In this document: positions 24,555 through 32,597 of the stretch, piece by piece
Layout: each line of letters starts with the position of its first letter
Position numbering within the stretch: the first letter of the stretch is position 1
Origin: Bin87 sp034421995
GTDB lineage: Bacteria > Chloroflexota > Dehalococcoidia > Lucifugimonadales > UBA3495
Length of the DNA stretch: 64,000 bases
Direction of reading: 5' to 3'
Assembly: GCA_034421995.1 (NCBI GenBank)
Contig: DAOUJY010000040.1
Location: 1-64,000, forward strand
Notes under the pieces: model-generated
Seen by the model: only the letters and a program-made list of their open reading frames with translations
Databases searched by the model: none
What the model was told of the DNA's origin: nothing
Program-made: the position numbers and the translations under genes

Positions 24555-25439
24555 CTATCGGTAGCGCGGCTGGATTGGACCGTCGCTGCCCTCCGGCGGC
24601 ACGGCCCAGGAGTTTTCGCCAGTCAGCCTGGCGATTTCGTCATAGATCCGGCTCAGGTCGTCGGTGACGCGGTTGGCCATATCGGCGTAGTCGTGAATGG
24701 GAGTGAGCAGCGGGCCGTAGCGGCTACCGCCGGCAAAGTTGTTCAGTTGCGGCAGGTCGCTGACGGGCTGCCATCGCAGGTTGGTGTCGTTGGCGCGTAT
24801 CTGCGCCAGCAGACGGTCAAGTTCGTGAACGTGGAGATATTCGTACCCCTGCGCCGAAACCAGGGCCTTCATCGCGTGTTCCAACGCCTGGTGCGCGTTG
24901 TACACGGTAACTTTGTTGGCCATGCCAGCATCCAGCATAAGGTTCATGGCATCGTAGTACATATTGGCGTCGTTGATGCGTAGTGCGCGTTCCATAGCCT
25001 CGTCGCTGTAATCAGGGTCGTCGTCCGCGTCGTTGTCGGGAAAATCGTCCGGGTTACGGGACATTGCGATACCTTCCCGACGGGCAAACCGCGCGACGTG
25101 GTTCAAGGTGTGGACGCTTTTCCGCTCGTATTCGGCCCGCGACAGATAAACGAAGTCAATGTCAACACCGTCCTGATAGGCCAGCCGGGCCAGTTCCCTG
25201 GCAGTCTGCTGAATGTCTCCCATCCGCCGTTTCAATTCGGAAAGCTCCGGCTCAATAATCATCAGGTCAATGTCGGAACGTTCCGTCCAGTCCGCCCGCG
25301 CCCGCGAGCCAAACAGGATGACGCACTCAAGGTCAAAAACGTCTCGCAACGCCTTGGCGACGCGCAATGCCCTGGCGTCTGCTCCGGTGCTGAAGCTGAC
25401 GGATGCAGCTTGTAAGATGTCCGCAACTCGGGTAGTCAT
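24555..25439 (-). CDS. MNT-HEPN fusion protein
   Basis: 294 residues. The N-terminal half is a nucleotidyltransferase with an intact motif (Gly44-Ser45-Arg46 and Asp56-Ile57-Asp58 in GSRARADWTERSDIDLMI). The C-terminal half (from about residue 145, after an acidic linker DNDADDDPD) is HEPN-like: NAHQALEHAMKALVSAQGYEYLHVHELDRLL. Toxin-like HEPN and antitoxin-like MNT domains usually sit on separate genes; here they are joined. The HEPN part has no clear R-x4-H motif, so RNase activity is doubtful. Confidence 0.78.
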   Translation of the reverse strand: MTTRVADILQAASVSFSTGADARALRVAKALRDVFDLECVILFGSRARADWTERSDIDLMIIEPELSELKRRMGDIQQTARELARLAYQDGVDIDFVYLSRAEYERKSVHTLNHVARFARREGIAMSRNPDDFPDNDADDDPDYSDEAMERALRINDANMYYDAMNLMLDAGMANKVTVYNAHQALEHAMKALVSAQGYEYLHVHELDRLLAQIRANDTNLRWQPVSDLPQLNNFAGGSRYGPLLTPIHDYADMANRVTDDLSRIYDEIARLTGENSWAVPPEGSDGPIQPRYR

Positions 25440-25466
25440 GCGACCATTTTATCAGCGACGGCTGTT

Positions 25467-26264
25467 CTATTCCCCGGTAAAGTTCGGCGCCCGCCGCTCC
25501 CGGAACGACGCGGCGGCCTCCTCCACGTCGTGAGGAGCGCGCCGGGCGAATACGATGCTATGCGTCTCGTATCGCAGCTGGTCTTCCAGGGTAGCGTCCA
25601 GGCTCCGTTGCAATGCCCGCCGCGACATCTGCATGGCCACCGGAGGCCAGAATGCGATCTGCTCCGCCAGTTCCTTGGCATCGTCCAGCAGTTTATCGGA
25701 GGTGGTCAGCCGGTCCAGCAGGCCCAAACGATAGGACTCGTCCGCGTCAACACTCCGGCTGGTGAACACCAGATCAAAAGCCCGGCTGGTGCCCACTATC
25801 CGGGGCAGAAAGTATGACAGCCCGGAGTCTGGACTCAGGCTGCGCTCAATGAACACGGTCTTGAAGCGTGTGTTTTCGCACCCCACGCGCATATCACAGG
25901 CCAAAGCCAGTCCCATGCCGGCCCCGGCGGCCACGCCGTTGACGGCGGCGATAGTGGGTTTGTCCAACTCGCGATATACCATTAGCGCCTGCCGGCCCAC
26001 CCAGTTGTATTCATCCAACCGCTCCCCTCGCGTCGGGTTCTCCGAGTTGGGCCGGCTTCCGGTGAGGTCGGCCCCGGAGCAGAAACCGCGCCCGGCTCCG
26101 GTGAAGATGACCACCCGCACGGTGTCGTCGTCCCGCAACTCCCGGCAGGCCGCCATCATTTCCAGGTGCAATTCGCGGTCAATGGCGTTGAGCTTCTCCG
26201 GGCGGTTCAGGGTGACGACGGCGATCTGGCCGTCTCGGTCCAACGTCAGGTTTTGATAGGACAT
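25467..26264 (-). CDS. Enoyl-CoA hydratase/isomerase family protein
   Basis: 265 residues of the crotonase fold: VVTLNRPEKLNAIDREL, the oxyanion hole strand VVIFTGAGRGFCSGADLTG, NGVAAGAGMGLALACDMRVG and a Glu in the second catalytic loop region (FIERSLSPDSGLSYFLPRIVG). It starts one base after the M20 peptidase stop, so the two are co-translated. Likely hydrates or isomerises a CoA thioester in a catabolic route. Confidence 0.88.
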   Translation of the reverse strand: MSYQNLTLDRDGQIAVVTLNRPEKLNAIDRELHLEMMAACRELRDDDTVRVVIFTGAGRGFCSGADLTGSRPNSENPTRGERLDEYNWVGRQALMVYRELDKPTIAAVNGVAAGAGMGLALACDMRVGCENTRFKTVFIERSLSPDSGLSYFLPRIVGTSRAFDLVFTSRSVDADESYRLGLLDRLTTSDKLLDDAKELAEQIAFWPPVAMQMSRRALQRSLDATLEDQLRYETHSIVFARRAPHDVEEAAASFRERRAPNFTGE

Positions 26265-26265
26265 T

Positions 26266-27624
26266 TCACTTCACCGCCAGCATATCGCAGGCCAGGCCGA
26301 GCATGATCTTGGTGCCGCTAACGAGGCTCTTGATGCCGATGGACTCGTTGGTGCCATGGGTGAAGTTCAGCATAGGATCGTCGTCAGGATGGGAGCCGGA
26401 GAAGCCGTAGGTCACAGTACCTAAGGGGCGCGTGAAACGGGAGTCGGTGAAGCCGTTGCTGATGGCCGGCACCCACTGGATGTTGTCCCGTTGCAGCGCC
26501 TGGGCCGTAACCCGCTGGATGCTTTGGGAGAGCGGGGACTCGAAGGGCGAAGAGTTGGGCCGGGCCATGTAGTCGATCTCGTAGGACACGCCGGGTATTT
26601 CCGCCAAGACTTCGTCCAGTTGTTGTCGCACGTAATCGTCGTCCTGGTGCGGCAAGGTGCGCACGTCACAGGTGAGCCGTATGGACTCGGGAACGCTGTT
26701 GGATTTGATGCCGCCGCGTACCATGGTGGGCGTCAGCGTCATGCGGGACAGCGCCCGCAGCATGGAGGCGAAACGAGGGTTGTCCGTCTCCAGTTCGGAA
26801 ATGATGGCGTCCACGTTCTCAGGCGATGGCTTGTGTTCAATGGCGAAGGTGGACAGGTGATCGAAAATGTCGCCCGAAGTATCCCGGTCGGCCTCAAACC
26901 CTTCGATGGACGTGAGGGCGCGGCTCAGCCGATACAGCGCGTTCGTGCCCTGCCAGGGCACCGATGCGTGAGAGCTGGTTCCCTTCACGTCAATTTCCAC
27001 TTGCAACCGCCCCTTTTCGCCCACGCCCAGCACGTAAGTCAACGCGCCGGCCGCCTGGATGGGCGTGCCGCCGCCTTCGTTAACGGCGAAAGGAGCCGCC
27101 AACTTTTCCGGGTAGTTGTCGGCCAACCAGCCAAACCCATATCGCCCGCCGTGTTCTTCGTCGGCGCCGGCGGCCAGGATCAGCCCGTCTTCCAGCTCGA
27201 TCCCGTTGCGCCTCAGGATACGGACCGCCATCAACTGTGCGGTCAGCAAACCCTTGCAGTCCGAAGCGCCGCGCCCGAAAATCCGGTCGTCAGCAATGGT
27301 CGCGCTGAAGGGCGGGAACCGCCACTTAGTATCGTCTTCCACCGGCACCACGTCGGTGTGGGACATGAACATCAGTCCCGCCTGGCCCGATCTCCCCTCC
27401 AGCCGCGCAATAAGGTTGCCGCGATTTGGGGCGGATTCCAGGATTTCCGACTCTATGCCGTCCTCCCGTAGGAAGTCCCGCGCCAACTCGCACACGGGCG
27501 TCTCGTCGCCGGTGGGCATAAAACCCGTGTTGACCGAAGGGATGCGAACCAGCGCCTGCTCCAGCGCGATGATGTCGTCCCGCGCCTCGTCAACCTGACG
27601 GAAAAGTTCTTCAAGGTTCGGCAT
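26266..27624 (-). CDS. M20 family metallopeptidase
   Basis: 452 residues of the M20 (ArgE/DapE/CPG2-like) family. Metal-binding signatures are MFMSHTDVVPV, GRGASDCKGLLTAQL (bridging Asp), AAGADEEHGG with the catalytic-base Glu-Glu pair, and a terminal FTHGTNES His. The dimerisation domain occupies about residues 190-320. GGAGG lies 11 bases before the ATG. Substrate class (amino-acid amide, dipeptide, acyl amino acid) is not predictable. Confidence 0.87.
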   Translation of the reverse strand: MPNLEELFRQVDEARDDIIALEQALVRIPSVNTGFMPTGDETPVCELARDFLREDGIESEILESAPNRGNLIARLEGRSGQAGLMFMSHTDVVPVEDDTKWRFPPFSATIADDRIFGRGASDCKGLLTAQLMAVRILRRNGIELEDGLILAAGADEEHGGRYGFGWLADNYPEKLAAPFAVNEGGGTPIQAAGALTYVLGVGEKGRLQVEIDVKGTSSHASVPWQGTNALYRLSRALTSIEGFEADRDTSGDIFDHLSTFAIEHKPSPENVDAIISELETDNPRFASMLRALSRMTLTPTMVRGGIKSNSVPESIRLTCDVRTLPHQDDDYVRQQLDEVLAEIPGVSYEIDYMARPNSSPFESPLSQSIQRVTAQALQRDNIQWVPAISNGFTDSRFTRPLGTVTYGFSGSHPDDDPMLNFTHGTNESIGIKSLVSGTKIMLGLACDMLAVK

Positions 27625-27721
27625 AGCCTGTCCCCTCCTGCGGTCAATTGGTACTGTGCCGCTGCGAGTGTAAGCAGGGGCCGGGAACGTGTCAACGCGG
27701 CGGGTCTTCCAGCCGTAGTGG

Positions 27722-28963
27722 CTAGGATGCCGGCGCCCTCCCCGCCGACAACCCGTGCCGCATCGCCAATCCCGCCATGCACAGGGAAAGGGAAGCGAAG
27801 CTGACGATAGCCAGCGAGAGGCGAAGGTCGCCGGTTACCTCTTGCAACGCGCCGGTGGCCAGAGGCCCGAGGGTGATGCCCGCTGAACTCGCCATCTGCA
27901 TGAACGCCAGGGCGACGGCGACTTCCCGGGGACGTATCCCCGGCAGGTGGAACGGCACGGAATACAGGACCGGCCAGAATCCCCAGGCGACGCCATTCAG
28001 AAACGTCAGGGCCAGCAGGATCGGCAAGGAGCCGGTCAGAGTCATCGCCATGAAAGTGATGGCCATCACCGCCCCAGTGGTCAGCAGAATCGTGCGACCC
28101 TGGTCGGACACCATCACCACCCAACCGAAGCCTAAACCGCATACTCCGCCCATGAAGATGCCCAGGGCAAGAATCCCACCGGACCAGACCAGCGGCATCT
28201 GATAGCTGTCCAGCATCAACGTGGGATAGAAGCTGAGGAAACCGGACCAGGACGCCGTCGCCCCCACAAAGCCCAGGCCGCCGATCCAGAGGTCGCGGTA
28301 ACGCAACGTGCCTTTCAGCACGCTGGCATCCTGGGCGGCCAGTCGTTGACGGTACTCCGTCGTCACCCGTTCCCTGCCGAAGATCACCCACAGGCCGGTC
28401 ATCACCGCGAAAAGCGCAACAAACGTGAGCAGCGTGGCGCGCCAATCGTCGCCCAGCGCGATCAGAATGAAAGACGAGGCCGCCACTCCGCCGCCCACCA
28501 CCAGGCCGAACATGGCGTTGGAGATGCTGTTGACCAGCACTACCTGTCGGGCCGGAAACCATTGCTGCGTCAGAAAGGCCCGGGCCGGCTGGCGGGCAAT
28601 CACGCTGACCCCGAAAGCCATCCGCCCCAGCACCAGGATCACAAAGCCGGGAGCGAGGGCTTGGGCCAGTAGAAACAGCGTTCCCAACGCCATCGTTACG
28701 GTGGTCAGGGCCTTGGGCGCGAACCGGGAGGTCCACCAACCCATGGGGATGGCGAGCGCGAAGTTGCCCCAGTAAGCGGCCGAGCCGAGCATCCCCTGCT
28801 CAAAGGGAGATAGCTGCAGCTCCTCGCTGATTGCCGGCAGCAGGATGCCGATGGTGGACGTAATCATGAAACCGGAAACGCTGGCCGTGAGCCAGATGCC
28901 CATGACCACCCACCGGTAGGACGAAAACTCCTCGGTGGAATCTGCTGCTGGAACGGTTGCCAT
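27722..28963 (-). CDS. Major facilitator superfamily transporter
   Basis: 413 residues with about 12 hydrophobic spans. The first spans read YRWVVMGIWLTASVSGFMIT and QGMLGSAAYWGNFALAIPMG, and a central loop near residue 190-215 (FGRERVTTEYRQRLAAQD) divides two six-helix halves. It belongs to the general drug/metabolite MFS group; the substrate is not evident. Lies upstream of and in the same direction as the peptidase and hydratase, so it may import their substrate. Confidence 0.85.
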   Translation of the reverse strand: MATVPAADSTEEFSSYRWVVMGIWLTASVSGFMITSTIGILLPAISEELQLSPFEQGMLGSAAYWGNFALAIPMGWWTSRFAPKALTTVTMALGTLFLLAQALAPGFVILVLGRMAFGVSVIARQPARAFLTQQWFPARQVVLVNSISNAMFGLVVGGGVAASSFILIALGDDWRATLLTFVALFAVMTGLWVIFGRERVTTEYRQRLAAQDASVLKGTLRYRDLWIGGLGFVGATASWSGFLSFYPTLMLDSYQMPLVWSGGILALGIFMGGVCGLGFGWVVMVSDQGRTILLTTGAVMAITFMAMTLTGSLPILLALTFLNGVAWGFWPVLYSVPFHLPGIRPREVAVALAFMQMASSAGITLGPLATGALQEVTGDLRLSLAIVSFASLSLCMAGLAMRHGLSAGRAPAS

Positions 28964-29194
28964 TGATTAGTGCTATGAACCGTGATCCGAGTTGCGGCAG
29001 TGTATGCGTCCGCTCCGGCCGCAGTCAATGTGACAGGTCTCGGATAAGACGGGATTGTTCAAGGGATTTGTCCAGAGTGATGGCACAGGGTTGACGCAAT
29101 ATGTATAATGCACGAATACAATGGCAACGTGCAGACGGTGTAGATTGGAAAATTTGCGTATTGCGACGCGACTACACCTGAGGAGGGACGCTTT

Positions 29195-30097
29195 ATGCCT
29201 ACTGAAATTGGCCGGCTGATTACAGCCATGGTTACGCCATTTGACGACGAGGGGCAGGTAGATTACGCGCAGGCCAAGCGTCTTGCCCAGGCTCTGCTGG
29301 ACTCCGGTTCCGACGGTTTGGTGGTCACCGGCACCACTGGCGAGGGACCGGCGCTGTCCATGGCGGAAAAACTCCAACTGTATGGTGAGATCAAAGATGC
29401 CATCGGCGACCGCGGGGCCGTTATCGCCGGCACCAGCGACAACAACACCCTGGCGTCCGTCGAGTTGAGCCGAGAGGCAGAGAAAGTAGGAGCGGATGCC
29501 CTCCTGCTCACCGTGCCCGCATACAACAAACCACCTCAGGAGGGGTTGTTCCAGCATTTCCGTGTCCTCGCCGAGTGCACCAATCTGCCGGGAATGCTCT
29601 ACAACGTTCCCAGCCGCACCAGTCTGAACATGACCAACGACACCACGGTGCGCCTGTCCCAGATTGAAAACATCATCGGCATCAAAGAAGCCAGCAGCGA
29701 CCCGGTGCAGATTGCCAAGGTCATCCGCGACACCCCCGATGACTTCCGCGTCTGGTCCGGCAATGACGACGAAACTTTCAGCATCATGTCCATGGGCGGA
29801 TACGGCGTCGTCAGCGTCGCCGCGCATCTGGTGGGCGACCAGATCCGGCAAATGATCGGTCTTACCCTGGAAGGCGACGTGGAGGCCGCCGGGGCTGAAC
29901 ACCTGCGGCTGCTCGATATGTTCAAAGGACTCTTCATCGTGTCCAACCCCATCCCGGTGAAATACGGCCTGAATAGAGCCGGATTCAACGTTGGAGATCC
30001 GAGATTGCCCCTCGTGCCGCCCGACGAACGGACTGCCGCTCAATTGGATGAACTCCTGGACCGCTACGAAATCGACATTTCCGCGCCGGCCGACTGA
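29195..30097 (+). CDS. dapA: 4-hydroxy-tetrahydrodipicolinate synthase (DapA)
   Basis: 300 residues of the DapA/NAL class I aldolase family. ITAMVTPFDDEGQVDYAQ opens the barrel, VVTGTTGEGPALS binds pyruvate, VPAYNKPPQEG follows, MLYNVPSRTS carries the catalytic Tyr, and IGIKEASSD carries the Schiff-base lysine. The Arg in the NVPSRT segment fits the family. It should condense pyruvate with aspartate semialdehyde in lysine/diaminopimelate synthesis. No other dap gene is adjacent. GAGGAGGGA precedes the ATG. A stem-loop overlaps its stop. Confidence 0.88.
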   Translation: MPTEIGRLITAMVTPFDDEGQVDYAQAKRLAQALLDSGSDGLVVTGTTGEGPALSMAEKLQLYGEIKDAIGDRGAVIAGTSDNNTLASVELSREAEKVGADALLLTVPAYNKPPQEGLFQHFRVLAECTNLPGMLYNVPSRTSLNMTNDTTVRLSQIENIIGIKEASSDPVQIAKVIRDTPDDFRVWSGNDDETFSIMSMGGYGVVSVAAHLVGDQIRQMIGLTLEGDVEAAGAEHLRLLDMFKGLFIVSNPIPVKYGLNRAGFNVGDPRLPLVPPDERTAAQLDELLDRYEIDISAPAD

Positions 30098-30109
30098 GCA
30101 GGCCGGCGC
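30083..30109 (+). terminator. Stem-loop overlapping the dapA stop codon
   Basis: Perfect nine-base stem gcgccggcc / ggccggcgc around a loop gactgagca that contains the TGA stop of dapA. It is followed by aaaag rather than a T run, so a factor-independent terminator is not certain. Confidence 0.4.
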
Positions 30110-30236
30110 AAAAGTCTCACTCATCGATAGGGGCGTCACCGTTCGCTAACGTACCCCATAAATCCCTTCCCCGTATAGCCAACGGATATATTCCAATCAG
30201 GTGTACGTTGCCCTTGCGATTGTAAGGAGTATCGAA

Positions 30237-31148
30237 ATGGCGCTAAGAACAGTTATCTTCGTTGACGGGCAAAATTTCCGGCACAATCTTCGTGACTTTC
30301 ACTTTCGCTCCGATCCACCCCATCCCAACAATCCCGAGTATCGGCTTGACGAAAAGCATTTCAGGTGGCAGGAATTCTTCCAGGATGCCCTTACCAAGTT
30401 CGACGACATAACCGGTTGGGATCATCAGTTGATCCGCGTCTATTGGTACTACGCTGAAAACATCACGCCCTGGTCTCCTAACGTGTGGCGCGCCCAGCGT
30501 ATCGTCGATGACTACGGAATGCGGATGCCGGAACTGACTACCGAGCTGGTGATAGCGAAGGCCCAGGATTGGTACGAGCACGAGTTTCGCCGCTTCCACC
30601 AACTCCGCAAGTCGGTGTTCGAGGAGATCCAGCAGAACACCAACTTCCTGGAGTTCAAATACGTCGGCCAGTATGTGGTGCAGCCCTTCCGGCCCTATCG
30701 CCTGGAATACGATTACGACGGCAACATCAACTTCCAGGGGACGCAGGTCGGTGAAAAGGGTGTGGACATCGGCATCGCCGTGGACATGATTTCCAAGATG
30801 GACAGCTTTGACGTGGCCGTCCTGGTCTCTGGAGACAGCGACTTCTTCCCGGTGGTGCGCTACCTCAAGGACAAATTGAAGTACGTGTACCACTTCTCCG
30901 TTGGCCGGGGAGTGGGGCAGGACACACAATACTTCTCTCCGGCATTGCGGGGGGTCGTGGATTGCTTCCAGGGGTTCGATGAGTTGGAGTTGCTCAGCAA
31001 CTACATCAATGAGCACGCCGGGATTCCACCGGCCATCATGGACACGATCAATCTTCGCGCCGCTGAGCTGGAACGCATCCTTGACGATGAAGAGATGAGC
31101 TACCGGAACGCGCCGGATCCGGATACCGCGTTGATCCCAAGAAGGTAA
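30237..31148 (+). CDS. NYN-domain (LabA/DUF88-like) RNase-family protein
   Basis: 303 residues. The NYN/PIN-like acidic residues are intact: Asp10 in VIFVDGQNF, Asp177 and Asp183 in KGVDIGIAVDMI, and Asp200 and Asp202 in LVSGDSDFFPVV. An AAGGAGT ribosome-binding site sets the ATG at 30237. The insert between residues 30 and 170 is longer than in minimal LabA proteins and includes RRFHQLRKSVFEEIQQNTNF. Probably an RNA-cleaving enzyme; partner and target unknown. It converges on plsC across a hairpin. Confidence 0.83.
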   Translation: MALRTVIFVDGQNFRHNLRDFHFRSDPPHPNNPEYRLDEKHFRWQEFFQDALTKFDDITGWDHQLIRVYWYYAENITPWSPNVWRAQRIVDDYGMRMPELTTELVIAKAQDWYEHEFRRFHQLRKSVFEEIQQNTNFLEFKYVGQYVVQPFRPYRLEYDYDGNINFQGTQVGEKGVDIGIAVDMISKMDSFDVAVLVSGDSDFFPVVRYLKDKLKYVYHFSVGRGVGQDTQYFSPALRGVVDCFQGFDELELLSNYINEHAGIPPAIMDTINLRAAELERILDDEEMSYRNAPDPDTALIPRR

Positions 31149-31174
31149 GGGCCGGCGGGAAAAGCCCGCCCCTT
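31147..31174. terminator. Bidirectional hairpin between converging genes
   Basis: A stem ggcggg (31154-31159) / cccgcc (31165-31170) with loop aaaag, extended by aagg / cctt. It sits at the end of the NYN gene and ahead of the plsC stop. There is no T tract, so its use as a terminator is tentative. Confidence 0.4.
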
Positions 31175-31177
31175 CCA

Positions 31178-31849
31178 TCACAACGTATTTATAGCTCTAC
31201 CCGGTGACGGGCGCAGCGCGTCGGCATAATCTCCGCGATACGATTCTGGCAGCAATGCCGCGATCCGCTCCATCACCATATCGGTCACCGAGGTTAACAG
31301 GGGCTTGGTGATCGGGCCTTCAACGAAGGGCGGCGTGAAGGGCGTTCCGATGTTCACCTGCCAACTGGCCAGGGGAACCGGCATATGCCAAGAAGCGAAC
31401 TTCTCCGTCCCGGCTATGCCCACCGGCAAAATCGGAGCCTGAGTTTTCAGGGCCAGCCACGCCAGGCCGGTTCGCCCGCGCTGCAACTGTGCCGTGGGGC
31501 TGATCCGGCCCTCCGGGAACATCAGGATGGCCTTGTCTTCCTGCAAGGCCGCCAAAGCGTACCTTAGCGCCTCGCCGCCGCCCCGCGCCCGGTCCAGCGG
31601 CACCGCGCCGACCGCGTTGCAGTAGAAGCGGCCAAGGGGCTTTTCCCAAAGCTCTTTCTTCGCCAGGAACACCACCTGCCGGGGCAACGCCACCACCAAC
31701 GTTCCGGCGTCGTTCAGCGACAGGTGATTGCTGGCGACCAGCAATGGGCCATATGGCGGCATGGCTTCCTGACCGGTGACGGTGAGCCGGCCGGTCACCG
31801 ACCACATCATCTGCCCAAAACGGCGGCTGGGTTTGTACAGCCACGCCAT
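31178..31849 (-). CDS. plsC: 1-acyl-sn-glycerol-3-phosphate acyltransferase
   Basis: 223 residues with the acyltransferase motif NHLSLNDAGTLV (H-x4-D), the block III FPEGRISPTAQLQRGRTG (FPEG) and IPVGIAGTEK near the C-terminus. Transfers an acyl chain to lysophosphatidate in membrane lipid synthesis, at the inner face of the membrane. It starts four bases after the cmk stop, a gene order common in Gram-positive and Chloroflexota genomes. The ATG at 31849 avoids overlap with cmk. Confidence 0.87.
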   Translation of the reverse strand: MAWLYKPSRRFGQMMWSVTGRLTVTGQEAMPPYGPLLVASNHLSLNDAGTLVVALPRQVVFLAKKELWEKPLGRFYCNAVGAVPLDRARGGGEALRYALAALQEDKAILMFPEGRISPTAQLQRGRTGLAWLALKTQAPILPVGIAGTEKFASWHMPVPLASWQVNIGTPFTPPFVEGPITKPLLTSVTDMVMERIAALLPESYRGDYADALRPSPGRAINTL

Positions 31850-31853
31850 ACTG

Positions 31854-32585
31854 TCACTCCCGCAATGCCGGCGCCCGCGCATTGCCGTTTTTCCCGGCGT
31901 TGATAGCGGCCACAACGGCCGCAATCGTCTCTTCCAGGCTGATCCCGTCGGTCTTGATCACGGTTGCCCCATCGGCGACCAGCAGCGGCGAATCCGCCCG
32001 CCCCATATCCAATTCATCACGACGCAAAGTATCAGCGAGGACCTGCTCGTAATTAATCGATACGGAAGATTCCTGCATCTGATCGAACCGGCGGCGGGCA
32101 CGCTCTTCGGCAGAAGCGTCAATATAGAGCTTGACGGTGGCGCCGGGCACGACCACCGAACCAATGTCACGCCCCACCATCACGATCCCGCCGCCGGCGG
32201 CGATGGCCCGTTGCTGTCGTACCAGGGCGGTACGCACCGCCGACACCGCCGCTACGGTTGATACACTCCGATTGACCTCATCGGAGACCAGGGCGCCGCC
32301 TAACTGGTGCCCGTCGATGGAGATCGCCGCGGTTCCCTGAACATCTGCCGCCACGTCCATTTGGCAGCCCTCGGCCAGGCTGCCAATCGCCAAAGAGTCC
32401 CCTATCGGAACGTCCCGATGCAACGCCAGCCAGGTTACGGCGCGGTACATCACTCCGGTATCGAGGAAACGCAATCCCAGCGCGTCGGCTGCCGCCTTGC
32501 CAACGGAACTCTTGCCCGAAGCCACCGGCCCGTCGATGGCTACCACAAGGCTTTCGGCATCGGTTTTCCGACGATCAGCTTCCAT
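31854..32585 (-). CDS. cmk: Cytidylate kinase
   Basis: 243 residues. The P-loop is VAIDGPVASGKSSVGKAAA, followed by LRFLDTGVMYRAVTWLAL (NMP binding) and the regulatory GRDIGSVVVPGATVKLYIDASAEERARRR segment, the typical Cmk signature. Phosphorylates CMP/dCMP with ATP. Standard length. Upstream of plsC in an operon. Confidence 0.92.
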   Translation of the reverse strand: MEADRRKTDAESLVVAIDGPVASGKSSVGKAAADALGLRFLDTGVMYRAVTWLALHRDVPIGDSLAIGSLAEGCQMDVAADVQGTAAISIDGHQLGGALVSDEVNRSVSTVAAVSAVRTALVRQQRAIAAGGGIVMVGRDIGSVVVPGATVKLYIDASAEERARRRFDQMQESSVSINYEQVLADTLRRDELDMGRADSPLLVADGATVIKTDGISLEETIAAVVAAINAGKNGNARAPALRE

Positions 32586-32597
32586 GATGGGATTATA

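Noticed and set aside
23373..24983. Long open frame antisense to the SelA-like and MNT-HEPN genes
   Set aside because: It covers two genes with clear conserved motifs on the other strand and shows low-complexity Gly/Val/His-rich translation.
29091..29109. TTGACG and TATAAT upstream of dapA as a promoter pair
   Set aside because: Only seven bases separate them, far too few; TATAAT alone may still be a -10 but no matching -35 was found.
30098..30236. tRNA gene in the gap after dapA
   Set aside because: No cloverleaf or T-loop sequence could be found; the gap holds only a leader and ribosome-binding site for the NYN gene.
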